The notes under the pieces were generated by a model, which had not been told where the DNA came from, ran no database searches, and saw nothing but the letters and a program-made list of their open reading frames with translations. This document shows, one piece after another, positions 7,623-14,671 of a stretch of 17,389 bases of DNA. The first letter of the stretch is position 1. Each line of letters begins with the position of its first letter. The DNA lies in NCBI GenBank assembly GCA_019314185.1, contig JAFCZU010000052.1:1-17389 (forward strand). The letters are read 5' to 3'. A program made the translations under genes and the position numbers. The DNA is from Deltaproteobacteria bacterium. GTDB taxonomy: Bacteria > Desulfobacterota > Desulfobacteria > Desulfobacterales > ETH-SRB1.

Positions 7623-8827
7623 ATCATTGGAAATGTAATATTAAAAACAGCTCCGCCACCTTTGTTGTTTTCTACGTCTATCGAACCACCGTGAATATCA
7701 ACAATATTGTGAACAATAGCGAGACCAAGACCAGTGCCTTTCTCTTTTGCAGTAAAAAAGGGATCAAATATCTTTTTTATGTTTTCATCAGGTATCCCAC
7801 TACCGGTATCCATAAAACTGATTTCCACGTTTGGATTGTAAGAGCTCTTTTTTTCATCATTACCACCGGAAATCCGCGTTTTAATATAAAGATTTCCTCC
7901 ATTAGGCATCGCCTGCATGGCATTCAGCATAAGATTCAAAAATACCTGTTTTAGCATCTCGTCATTACCTATAATTATAGGATCAACATCTTCATAGTTT
8001 ACAGTAATAACAATGTTCTCTTTCCCTAAAATCTGTTCGGAAAAAACTATAATTTCTTCAAGCAGATTATGGATGCTGACTTCTTTCATCAATGGCTTTT
8101 GATTTCTTGCAAACATAAGCAAATTGGATATTTTATTATCCATATCCTTTACAGCGCTTATGATATGAGATGCTCTGTCACGATTCTTTTTCTCTTTCAG
8201 CTCCTTTAGCAATAAAGAAGCAAAAAGTCCTATGCTCCCCAGGGGGTTTCTTATTTCGTGAGCAATACTCGCCGCTGTTTCACCCATTGCAACAAGTTTT
8301 TCCGTCCTCTTCCCACTTTCTTTCAGTTTCTCAAGTCTTGTAATATCGCGAAGAACAATAACCATTCCTATTTCTTTATCATTCTCTGTTTTGACGGCAG
8401 AAGCAAAAACTTCTAATTTTCTTCCTTTTAATCTTATTTTTTCTCCCACACCGCCATCAAAATGTTTGAGATCAAAGTGCCCTTCCGGATCAGATGGGAA
8501 TCTATTTTCAAACAACAAATTTGCATTTACCCCCACGACATCCTTTCTTAAAAATCCGCTAAATACCTCGGCAGACCGATTCATCATCGTTGTTTTTCCT
8601 TCCAAATCAGCCACGACCACACCGGTCGTAAGACTCTCGATGATATTCTGAAGATAACTGCTTATCTTTTCTTTCTCTGTCAGGACTTTTTGCAATTCAA
8701 TATTTTTGGACTCCAACTCCTTGTTTATGGCTTCAAATTTCTCTTCGAGATCGGCAAAAGCCTTTTGCAGCCTCATGGTTGCCCGATCAAAACTCTCAAA
8801 CGATTGTTGTAAGAATGGGGTTTTCAA
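7610..8827 (-). CDS. Soluble PAS-domain sensor histidine kinase (FlrB/FlgS/FleS-like)
   Basis: This is the predicted kinase for the adjacent NtrC-type regulator. It has 405 residues and no transmembrane segment, so it is expected to be cytosolic. An N-terminal coiled coil (about 12-60) leads to a PAS domain (about 60-165, NIIESLTTGVVVADLEGKTTMMNRSAEVFSG). HisKA follows with H190 in SIAHEIRNPLGS, including the HExxN phosphatase motif, then HATPase_c with N302 in the N box NLMLNAMQAM, DTGSGIP at 340-346 and GTGLGLAI at 364-371. Its ATG overlaps the TGA of the SPOR/TPR gene (ATGA), indicating translational coupling. The last codons ATG AAT TCG TAA lie inside the end of a repeat element. FlgS-type kinases are known to monitor basal-body assembly; applying that role here is inference. 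Confidence 0.9.
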   Translation of the reverse strand: MKTPFLQQSFESFDRATMRLQKAFADLEEKFEAINKELESKNIELQKVLTEKEKISSYLQNIIESLTTGVVVADLEGKTTMMNRSAEVFSGFLRKDVVGVNANLLFENRFPSDPEGHFDLKHFDGGVGEKIRLKGRKLEVFASAVKTENDKEIGMVIVLRDITRLEKLKESGKRTEKLVAMGETAASIAHEIRNPLGSIGLFASLLLKELKEKKNRDRASHIISAVKDMDNKISNLLMFARNQKPLMKEVSIHNLLEEIIVFSEQILGKENIVITVNYEDVDPIIIGNDEMLKQVFLNLMLNAMQAMPNGGNLYIKTRISGGNDEKKSSYNPNVEISFMDTGSGIPDENIKKIFDPFFTAKEKGTGLGLAIVHNIVDIHGGSIDVENNKGGGAVFNITFPMMMNS

Positions 8828-11406
8828 TTCCCTAATCCCTCAACATATGCCCCATATTTATCAGCCCAGTTTTTATCTGCCATGTAATAATCCACTATTC
8901 TCGACCAGAATTCGTTGCCGTTTTTCCTTTTTAATAAGCTGAAGGATTTATCAGACATAGACTTATTACCAAGATTTGAATATCCCCGTCCTATATTGAA
9001 TAGTATCCACAGGTTTTGTTCACCTTCGGAAGCGCTCTCCCCAGAATTTATTAAGGACCGTTCATACATCGAAATCGCCTGCTGATACTTCCCTTTATTA
9101 TATAAACAATCTCCCAAACCCTCATAAGAATCCATAATCACAGGTACAAAACATTTTTGTGCGCCATTATCGCATTTTTTCAAAACTCTCTTATAATTTA
9201 TCATGGCAGATGAATACAGGCCCATCTCTTTCAATGAATCAGCATATTTTTCACGGATAGCCGCACTATCTTCAATGTCTGCTTCGGAACCCAAAACTTT
9301 CAAGTAAAAGCCGGCAGCCTCTTTTAAAAGCCCCTCTTTATAAGAAATATCCCCAAGCAGCTTCATGGCAGTAATCGCTGTACTTTTATCCACTCCCAAC
9401 CGATTTCCATACAACTCATTTAATCTTTTTTCAGCATCTTCATAAGACCCTCTGTCATAATCAATTTCCGCCATGTCAAACGAAAGTCCGCTTACTCTTT
9501 TATCCTTCCCAAACACACCAATCATTTCCTCAAAAAATCCGGCCGCATGATCTAACAAACCCATTTCCTTTAGACTCTTCCCAATTTTAAGCAACATATC
9601 AAATTCACCGTTCTTAAACAGAATCTCTTTGTCGGAATTAAAATATACATCCGAAACAGCGATATAGTCTTTCTTTGAATAGTAATCGTCAATCAGGCGG
9701 CTTGCGCTTAATACCAGTTTTTTCTGACCTTCTTTTTTATACGTTCCGTAAGGAAATTTATCCAGCAATAAAGAATAATTATCAAACGCTTCCTTGTAGT
9801 TCCTCCTTTTTATCAGGGCATCTCCTTTACGAGATATTAACTCTTGCTCTATATCAAAATTGGAAAATTTTCCCGCCAGTTTTTTATATGTTTTGATCGG
9901 ATCTTCATAATAATCCATTCCTGAAAGGATATATAGCGGCAATTTTATTTTCGGGTCTTTAACTCCGATGTTCGCCATAATGAGCGCGCTATTCCGAGCT
10001 TCCACGCTGTCAGGATACCGTTCAACTACCAGACTCAGCACCTTAAGCGCACTGCGCAATTGTCCCATTGCCTCAAAAGAACGAGCAATCTTATAAAGAG
10101 TATCACTACAATGTTTGCCATCTGGAAACAGGTTCAGATAAACAAAAAAAAACTCCAGGGCTCTGTTGTGTTTTCCGGTTTGAAAGTAATGCGAGCCCAA
10201 ATCCAAAAGAGTATTTTCCGGAATATCTTCCATGTCAGGCCACTTTTTCAAAGCATTACCATACCAGATATCAGCGTCATTAAATTGACGCATCTGAGAA
10301 TAGCAATTCCCTACACTAAAATATGCGTCTCTAATACGTTTGCCGTCTGGAAATCTTTTTATGTATTCTTTAAACTTCTTGACGGCTTCGCCAAATTTCT
10401 TTGTTTTGTAATACATCTTGCCTGCCATATATAAAGATTCCGGCATGTAATCTGATTCAGGATATTTTAAACAGAGATTTTTAAATTCTATTAACGCTTC
10501 GTAATAAAAATTTAAGCGGTTGTAACTTTCGGCAAGCCTGTAAACGGCCTGCGCATTTTCCTTCTTTGGACCTGGATATTTTCGGATGATGTCTCTATAT
10601 TGTTCAATGGCTTCTGAAATATGCCGTTTATCACCCTTCTCCCCTAAAAAATAGTAACAATCAGCTATACGCCTCATCGCTGTTTCATTTTTTTTAGTTT
10701 CAATCAGCTCCTTGAATTTGCTTAAAGCGTCTTCGTATTTTCCAGACATAAAATCGTTCATAGCGCTGTCATACTGTTTCACGTCCACCTTCAGGTCTAT
10801 ATCTGCTTTATGGAGCTGCACAGCCTTTTTATGAAGCAACGGAACCTCTTCTGTTTTTGGCGAATCAATTCCCTCTTTAACAACCTCCAAAAAACCATCC
10901 TCTTTTGGATTTAATAAATCCATTTCCTTTTTTGCCGAAACTGAACTAATGTGATTTTCCACATTTTCTACATTCCTGTGCAACACGTCTCTTTTGTTTT
11001 CAGATTTGACTTTTAATATTATAAAATTTTTAAGTACCCCTTTTCCCACCAACCTTTTACCAGCCTTTAATGCCTTGTCTCTATCCTTATATCTCCCTAT
11101 AAATACACGATGCCATTTCCCTTTCTTCGGAATGCTCACTGTTTCACAGAAAGAATCATAACCCTGAGTTCTCAGACTATCGCTCAGTGCCGCAGCATCA
11201 TTAAAGTTTTTATCCGAAGCCACATGAACACTGTAATATTCAGCTTCTACTGCGGAAATTCCTGAAACAGGCAAAACAATAAACCATGCGGTTAAAATAA
11301 GAAGCAAAACCTTTGAAAAATATTTCCAGTTTAAAAAAGGTATTTTGCAAAGGTCTCTAAACATAAGAAGTCTATCATGCAACATGTCTGATCTGAAAAA
11401 AAACAT
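8824..11406 (-). CDS. Envelope SPOR-domain and tetratricopeptide-repeat protein
   Basis: The 860 residues begin with a hydrophobic segment (about 31-50, SKVLLLILTAWFIVLPVSGI), a signal peptide or membrane anchor. A SPOR-like domain follows (about 56-132, EYYSVHVASDKNFNDAAALSDSLRTQGYDSF and WHRVFIGRYKDRDKALKAGKRL), a fold that usually binds denuded septal peptidoglycan. After a charged linker come many TPR-like helical repeats (about 210-850, for example EALIEFKNLCLKYPESDYMPESLYMAGKMYY and KYQQAISMYERSL). I predict a periplasmic scaffold. It is the first gene of the operon with the flagellar-type kinase and overlaps it by 4 bp. No start has a good Shine-Dalgarno: ATG 11406, 11385 and 11364 are all possible, and the last leaves the neatest signal peptide. 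I know no established name for this architecture. Confidence 0.88.
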   Translation of the reverse strand: MFFFRSDMLHDRLLMFRDLCKIPFLNWKYFSKVLLLILTAWFIVLPVSGISAVEAEYYSVHVASDKNFNDAAALSDSLRTQGYDSFCETVSIPKKGKWHRVFIGRYKDRDKALKAGKRLVGKGVLKNFIILKVKSENKRDVLHRNVENVENHISSVSAKKEMDLLNPKEDGFLEVVKEGIDSPKTEEVPLLHKKAVQLHKADIDLKVDVKQYDSAMNDFMSGKYEDALSKFKELIETKKNETAMRRIADCYYFLGEKGDKRHISEAIEQYRDIIRKYPGPKKENAQAVYRLAESYNRLNFYYEALIEFKNLCLKYPESDYMPESLYMAGKMYYKTKKFGEAVKKFKEYIKRFPDGKRIRDAYFSVGNCYSQMRQFNDADIWYGNALKKWPDMEDIPENTLLDLGSHYFQTGKHNRALEFFFVYLNLFPDGKHCSDTLYKIARSFEAMGQLRSALKVLSLVVERYPDSVEARNSALIMANIGVKDPKIKLPLYILSGMDYYEDPIKTYKKLAGKFSNFDIEQELISRKGDALIKRRNYKEAFDNYSLLLDKFPYGTYKKEGQKKLVLSASRLIDDYYSKKDYIAVSDVYFNSDKEILFKNGEFDMLLKIGKSLKEMGLLDHAAGFFEEMIGVFGKDKRVSGLSFDMAEIDYDRGSYEDAEKRLNELYGNRLGVDKSTAITAMKLLGDISYKEGLLKEAAGFYLKVLGSEADIEDSAAIREKYADSLKEMGLYSSAMINYKRVLKKCDNGAQKCFVPVIMDSYEGLGDCLYNKGKYQQAISMYERSLINSGESASEGEQNLWILFNIGRGYSNLGNKSMSDKSFSLLKRKNGNEFWSRIVDYYMADKNWADKYGAYVEGLGN

Positions 11407-11427
11407 TGTTTACAGTCTCATAGAAAA

Positions 11428-11456
11428 ATTATATAGTATTTTATTGAAAGTGAAAA
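11428..11456 (-). promoter_or_regulatory. Candidate sigma-70-type promoter for the SPOR/TPR-kinase-regulator operon
   Basis: On the minus strand TTTTCA (11451-11456) and a perfect TATAAT (11428-11433) are separated by 17 bp. Transcription would begin about 15 nt before the longest start codon. It could give basal expression alongside the upstream sigma-54 site. The DNA is AT-rich, so chance matches are easier. Confidence 0.4.
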
Positions 11457-11527
11457 GAACAGGGTTGAACTCCCCACAGTTTGCAGAGGGATAATTCCAG
11501 TAAAAAATATTTTTCAATATATGCAAA

Positions 11528-11543
11528 AGCAATTTATATGCCA
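11528..11543 (-). promoter_or_regulatory. Sigma-54 promoter upstream of the SPOR/TPR-kinase-regulator operon
   Basis: The minus strand reads TGGCATATAAATTGCT, matching TGGCA and TTGC(A/T) of the sigma-54 consensus with exact spacing. Transcription would start near 11516, leaving a leader of about 110 nt. It suggests that the NtrC-family product of the operon activates its own transcription. Confidence 0.65.
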
Positions 11544-11552
11544 AGCATTTTT

Positions 11553-11689
11553 GATGGCTTCGTAAAAAGTCAGAAAAGCACTTTCTGCGAAATACGCTAA
11601 GCGTTAACAACTTGATATAACAATTAAATTGTTTTGCTTTAATATGTAATACCTAACACTTGATAAATTCGACTTTTTACGAATTCATC
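11553..11689. repeat. Repeat element B of the TTCGTAAAAAGTC family
   Basis: Terminal inverted repeats GATGGCTTCGTAAAAAGTC (11553-11571) and GACTTTTTACGAATTCATC (11671-11689) match at 17 of 19 positions and enclose about 100 bp without a gene. Interior and right end align with element A. It lies between the divergent sigma-54 and sigma-28 promoters. The short length, terminal inverted repeats and absence of a transposase fit a MITE-like element. Confidence 0.75.
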
Positions 11690-11718
11690 ATCTTTGATTA
11701 TCTTAATTGAAAATTGTC

Positions 11719-11745
11719 TAAAGTTTCGATTTTTTTTGCCGATCT
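11719..11745 (+). promoter_or_regulatory. Sigma-28 (FliA) promoter for the FlgM-like/HD-GYP operon
   Basis: TAAAGTTT (11719-11726), an 11-bp spacer and GCCGATCT (11738-11745) match the enterobacterial FliA consensus TAAAGTTT-N11-GCCGATAA at 14 of 16 positions, with exact spacing. Transcription would start about 45-50 nt before ATG 11801. I regard it as the clearest promoter in the window. It places the downstream genes in the late flagellar class. Confidence 0.8.
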
Positions 11746-11800
11746 TAATTAATAAGGATATAAGGCTCTATAAAAAATCTTGTAACATTAGAGGTGTACC

Positions 11801-12010
11801 ATGACAATATCGACTTATCATATTGACAATATTCTTAAAGTATACAACAAACAAAGCAAAATGGAAAATCGGATACAGCTTAAACCAAAAAATTTGAATA
11901 AAACTGCCGATATTGTAACCCTGTCATCTGAAGAAAACAAAAAAGAAGCTTTTGACAAAATATCATACAACCTTTTGGATATCATCTTGCAAAACGAAGA
12001 AACAAAATGA
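11801..12010 (+). CDS. Small FlgM-like / DVU0524-type flagellar regulatory protein
   Basis: The 69-residue charged protein begins MTISTYHIDNILKVYNKQ and ends with a predicted helix after DIVTLSSEENKKEAFDKISYNLLDIILQ. It has no membrane segment. The start MTISTY..N.L..Y.KQ resembles, from memory, the DVU0524 family described as FlgM-associated in sulfate reducers; the D-x-V-T-L-S stretch also recalls FlgM, the anti-sigma-28 factor. AGAGGTG precedes ATG 11801. Its stop overlaps the next gene's start (ATGA), and a sigma-28 promoter drives it, as FlgM genes often are. A role in sigma-28 control is inference and needs a profile search. That it is a real gene is well supported by start signal, promoter and coupling. 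Confidence 0.75.
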   Translation: MTISTYHIDNILKVYNKQSKMENRIQLKPKNLNKTADIVTLSSEENKKEAFDKISYNLLDIILQNEETK

Positions 12011-13506
12011 ACAGGGTTATGGGCGGTCAACAGTACAAAAATACAAAATCAATCCTTGTCGTAGATGATGATCTGTCTATGCGAAGCTTCATTACTGATG
12101 CTCTCAGGGAAGGGAATTATTTCAACACCAAAGAAGTTGAGAACGGAATTCAAGCGCTTGAAACATTCCGAAAAGAAACTTACGATCTGGTAATCAGCGA
12201 TTTGCAAATGCCAGGCATGAGCGGCATGGAGCTTTTAAACCAAATCAAAGAGTTAAACCCCTCTACACCCGTCATCATCATGACAGGCTACCCAACAATC
12301 GATATTACCATTTCCGCAATGAAGGAAGGTGCTCTTGATTTTCTCACAAAACCCTTTACAATAAAAAAACTCCTCTTCAAGGTAGATCTGTACCTCAAAG
12401 AAAAATCCATCCAGACCAAAGAAAATCTTCATATCGAAGGAATGAATTGGAAGCTGAACGAAAAAATCAAGAAACTGTCAACAATCGACTTGATTTGCGA
12501 ACGGATCGAAAATACGGGTGAGGATAATGATGATATATTTGAAGAAATCATGATGCTTGCCCTCAATGTAACCGGTGGAGAAAAATGCCTGCTGGTTTTT
12601 TTTGATGAAACAAACGACAAGTTCTACAGAAAAACATTTCAAAGCAAAGACGAACCTTCCATCAACAAAGAAGATGATGCGATAGTGGAAAGTCTGAAAG
12701 ATTTTTTCAAAGAGATAGTACGAAAAAGGGATGGCCAACTCTTAAGCTCTAAAGAGCCAAATGGTCTCTACCGCTATCTGATCTGCGCACCACTGATGAT
12801 TAGAAATAAAGTCTTTGCTCTCATTACCGTAACAAGCAAAAATGCCGCCTGTGGTTTCACACAGAAAGATCTTTCATACATGCTTAGCATCACGGCACGA
12901 GCCTCGCTTCATCTGGAAAATAAGCTTCTCTACGAAAGTTTCTTCAGCAGCATAATGGACACCTTTGAATCGCTGGTTCTATCTATCCATGAACGGGACC
13001 ATTACACCAATAGACATTCACGACGTGTAACAAAACTTGCCCTCGATACGGCCCGAGCCATGAACTGCTCCGCCTATGAAATCGAATCGCTGAAAATTTC
13101 TTCCATGCTCCATGATATAGGAAAAATTGCCATCCCCGATCATATCCTCCTGAAACCCGGTCGTCTGCTCGATGAGGAGTATGAAATCATCAAAAAACAC
13201 CCGGAAATTGGTGAAAACATACTGCGATCGATCGCGCTTTTTGAGGATGAAAGAAAAATCATTCGACACCATCATGAAAGGTGGGATGGCAAAGGATATC
13301 CTGATGAACTCTCTAAGGAAAATATTCCCTTTCTTTCAAGGATATTAAGCGTAGCAGACTCCTTCGATGCCATGACAACAGATCGTCCTTACCGAAAGGG
13401 ACTAACAATAGATATAGCAAAAAACGAACTACAGAAAAATCGCAACATTCAATTTGACAAAAATGTTGTAGACGCATTCATAAAATCGGGAGTAGTGAAT
13501 TCCTGA
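12007..13506 (+). CDS. Response regulator with GAF and HD-GYP domains (predicted c-di-GMP phosphodiesterase)
   Basis: The 499 residues comprise a receiver domain (about 13-130; acidic residues D20-D22, phosphoacceptor D65 in LVISDLQMPG, T93, K115), a GAF-like domain (about 165-305) and an HD-GYP domain (about 315-490). Metal and catalytic motifs are intact: H369-D370 in MLHDIGKIAIPDHIL, HHHERWDGKGYP at 421-432 and RILSVADSFDAMTTDRPYR. HD-GYP proteins hydrolyse c-di-GMP to pGpG or GMP and favour motility. Translation is coupled by ATGA overlap to the small FlgM-like gene, and a sigma-28 promoter lies upstream, so the protein should appear late in flagellar assembly. No partner kinase is adjacent on this strand. 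Confidence 0.93.
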   Translation: MNRVMGGQQYKNTKSILVVDDDLSMRSFITDALREGNYFNTKEVENGIQALETFRKETYDLVISDLQMPGMSGMELLNQIKELNPSTPVIIMTGYPTIDITISAMKEGALDFLTKPFTIKKLLFKVDLYLKEKSIQTKENLHIEGMNWKLNEKIKKLSTIDLICERIENTGEDNDDIFEEIMMLALNVTGGEKCLLVFFDETNDKFYRKTFQSKDEPSINKEDDAIVESLKDFFKEIVRKRDGQLLSSKEPNGLYRYLICAPLMIRNKVFALITVTSKNAACGFTQKDLSYMLSITARASLHLENKLLYESFFSSIMDTFESLVLSIHERDHYTNRHSRRVTKLALDTARAMNCSAYEIESLKISSMLHDIGKIAIPDHILLKPGRLLDEEYEIIKKHPEIGENILRSIALFEDERKIIRHHHERWDGKGYPDELSKENIPFLSRILSVADSFDAMTTDRPYRKGLTIDIAKNELQKNRNIQFDKNVVDAFIKSGVVNS

Positions 13507-13563
13507 CCTCTAATCTATTACATCTACCTCAACTTCTGACCTCCTTACTCTCTGATACAATCT

Positions 13564-13579
13564 TGGCATACAAAATGCA
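13564..13579 (+). promoter_or_regulatory. Sigma-54-like promoter downstream of the HD-GYP gene, facing the PilZ gene
   Basis: TGGCATACAAAATGCA carries TGGCA and TGCA at the exact spacing of the sigma-54 consensus; only the first T of TTGC differs. Transcription would start near 13591, about 400 nt before the PilZ gene, with repeat element C in between. It is either the PilZ promoter displaced by the insertion, or chance. Confidence 0.5.
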
Positions 13580-13614
13580 TCCTCATAGAAGTTATAAAAA
13601 TTAATAAAGATAAA

Positions 13615-13797
13615 TTCGTAAAAAGTCGATTTTATTCACTTCATGACCATTTTGGGCGCAATTGAAATGTTCATCCATTATAATAAATGCAAGAACTCGG
13701 TCTAAGGGCCTCAAACAGCTTGAATTTCTTGACGATGAACATCTCAATTGCTTTTTCCCAAAATGCTCAAAACCGTTCACAAAAGACTTTTTACGAA
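13615..13797. repeat. Repeat element C: long imperfect palindrome with TTCGTAAAAAGTC ends
   Basis: Nested inverted repeats pair across the whole element: TTCGTAAAAAGTC 13615-13627 with 13785-13797 (13/13), CATTTTGGG 13648-13656 with 13757-13765 (9/9), GCAATTGAAATGTTCATC 13658-13675 with 13734-13751 (17/18), and CAAGAA 13690-13695 with 13726-13731. RNA from either strand could form one long hairpin. The ends match elements A and B but the interior differs. The rest of the 485-bp gap (13507-13991) shows only a sigma-54-like site and no gene. Confidence 0.8.
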
Positions 13798-13991
13798 ACC
13801 GTCAATAAAAACATACGATCTAAAATCAACCCTTTAAAATACCATTTTTTACAAAGGAATTAGAGTATAATAAGCAGCTATGTAAAAAGCTCTTCATATA
13901 AAACAATTGTTGTTAAGCTTGACACAAACGACAAAAAAATGACGCTATTCTATTGAACAGGCGTCTACGTTTCAAAAAGATAGGTGCTATA

Positions 13992-14591
13992 ATGGTTAAT
14001 GAATCAAAAGATTTTCCAGAAGTTAAAGAAACCATACAAAACCAGAGAAAACACGTAAGAGTAGATGACGTACTCAAACTTGATTACCGAAAAATTTCAC
14101 AACAAGATTACAATGAGTGCAAAACAAAACCGGAAATTATTTTTAAAAAGACTTTTGGCGAAGCCTTTGAAGCGCCCAAAATTGAAGATGTTAGTTTAGA
14201 ATTGCTCTACAAGCTTATATATCATGCAAACTTGAAAATAGACCGTATTCTAAATATACTGGAAAGCAAAGATACTGAAAGACCTGAATCTGTGAGCAGC
14301 GAAACTATAAATATCAGTGGTTCCGGAATGAAATTCATCGCAAACCGAAGTTTCTCGATTGGTGACATTATTATACTTAGAGTCTTTCTTCCTTTAATCT
14401 CCAAAACGTGGATAAATATACTTGGAAAGGTAGTCTCGGCCACAAAATCAGAAACTGAAAACAAGTACGATGTTACTATTAAATTTAAACAACTATCTGA
14501 AACTGACAGGGAAATTATCATCAGATATGTTTTTAAAAGGCAGAGAGAACTCATCAGGCACAACTCTGACGTGAAAAACCGGGAAATTTGA
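13992..14591 (+). CDS. PilZ-domain protein (predicted c-di-GMP receptor) with a helical insert
   Basis: The 199 residues carry both c-di-GMP-binding signatures: RxxxR as RKHVR (about 19-23) and [D/N]xSxxG as NISGSG (107-112), followed by the PilZ barrel (MKFIANRSFSIGDIIILRVFLP, then WINILGKVVSATKSETENKYDVTIKF). About 80 mostly helical residues separate the two motifs, including SLELLYKLIYHANLKIDRILNILES, a possible coiled-coil insert. I chose ATG 13992 with AGGTG 5 nt upstream; an upstream TTG at 13953 in the same frame has no ribosome site. Following an HD-GYP enzyme gene, it may read the c-di-GMP level that enzyme sets. Confidence 0.85.
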   Translation: MVNESKDFPEVKETIQNQRKHVRVDDVLKLDYRKISQQDYNECKTKPEIIFKKTFGEAFEAPKIEDVSLELLYKLIYHANLKIDRILNILESKDTERPESVSSETINISGSGMKFIANRSFSIGDIIILRVFLPLISKTWINILGKVVSATKSETENKYDVTIKFKQLSETDREIIIRYVFKRQRELIRHNSDVKNREI

Positions 14592-14642
14592 AATGGTTTC
14601 AAAATGCGCTTTTTCCCCAACGATCTTCAGCTGCCGCTGGAG
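14587..14642. terminator. Two short hairpins between the convergent PilZ and outer-membrane genes
   Basis: TTTGAAA-TGG-TTTCAAA (14587-14603) overlaps the PilZ stop codon, and CTTCAGC-TGCC-GCTGGAG (14625-14642; 7 bp with one G-T pair) follows. The genes converge here, so a terminator is expected. Neither hairpin has a strong T-tract, so this is a weak call. Confidence 0.3.
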
Positions 14643-14671
14643 TCTTCCTGTCCACCTGAATAATTACATTA

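Noticed and set aside
10060..10434. Plus-strand frame of 124 codons opposite the TPR gene
   Set aside because: It is a shadow of the TPR coding sequence on the other strand.
11410..11610. 66-codon minus-strand frame before the SPOR/TPR gene
   Set aside because: It overlaps both candidate promoters and element B, looks compositionally like noncoding DNA, and has no family features or ribosome site.
13919..13951. Perfect TTGACA -35 box upstream of the PilZ gene
   Set aside because: No acceptable -10 box lies at 16-18 bp; the nearest, TATTCT, is 21 bp away.
13953..13991. Upstream TTG start for the PilZ gene
   Set aside because: It has no ribosome site, while ATG 13992 has AGGTG at good spacing.
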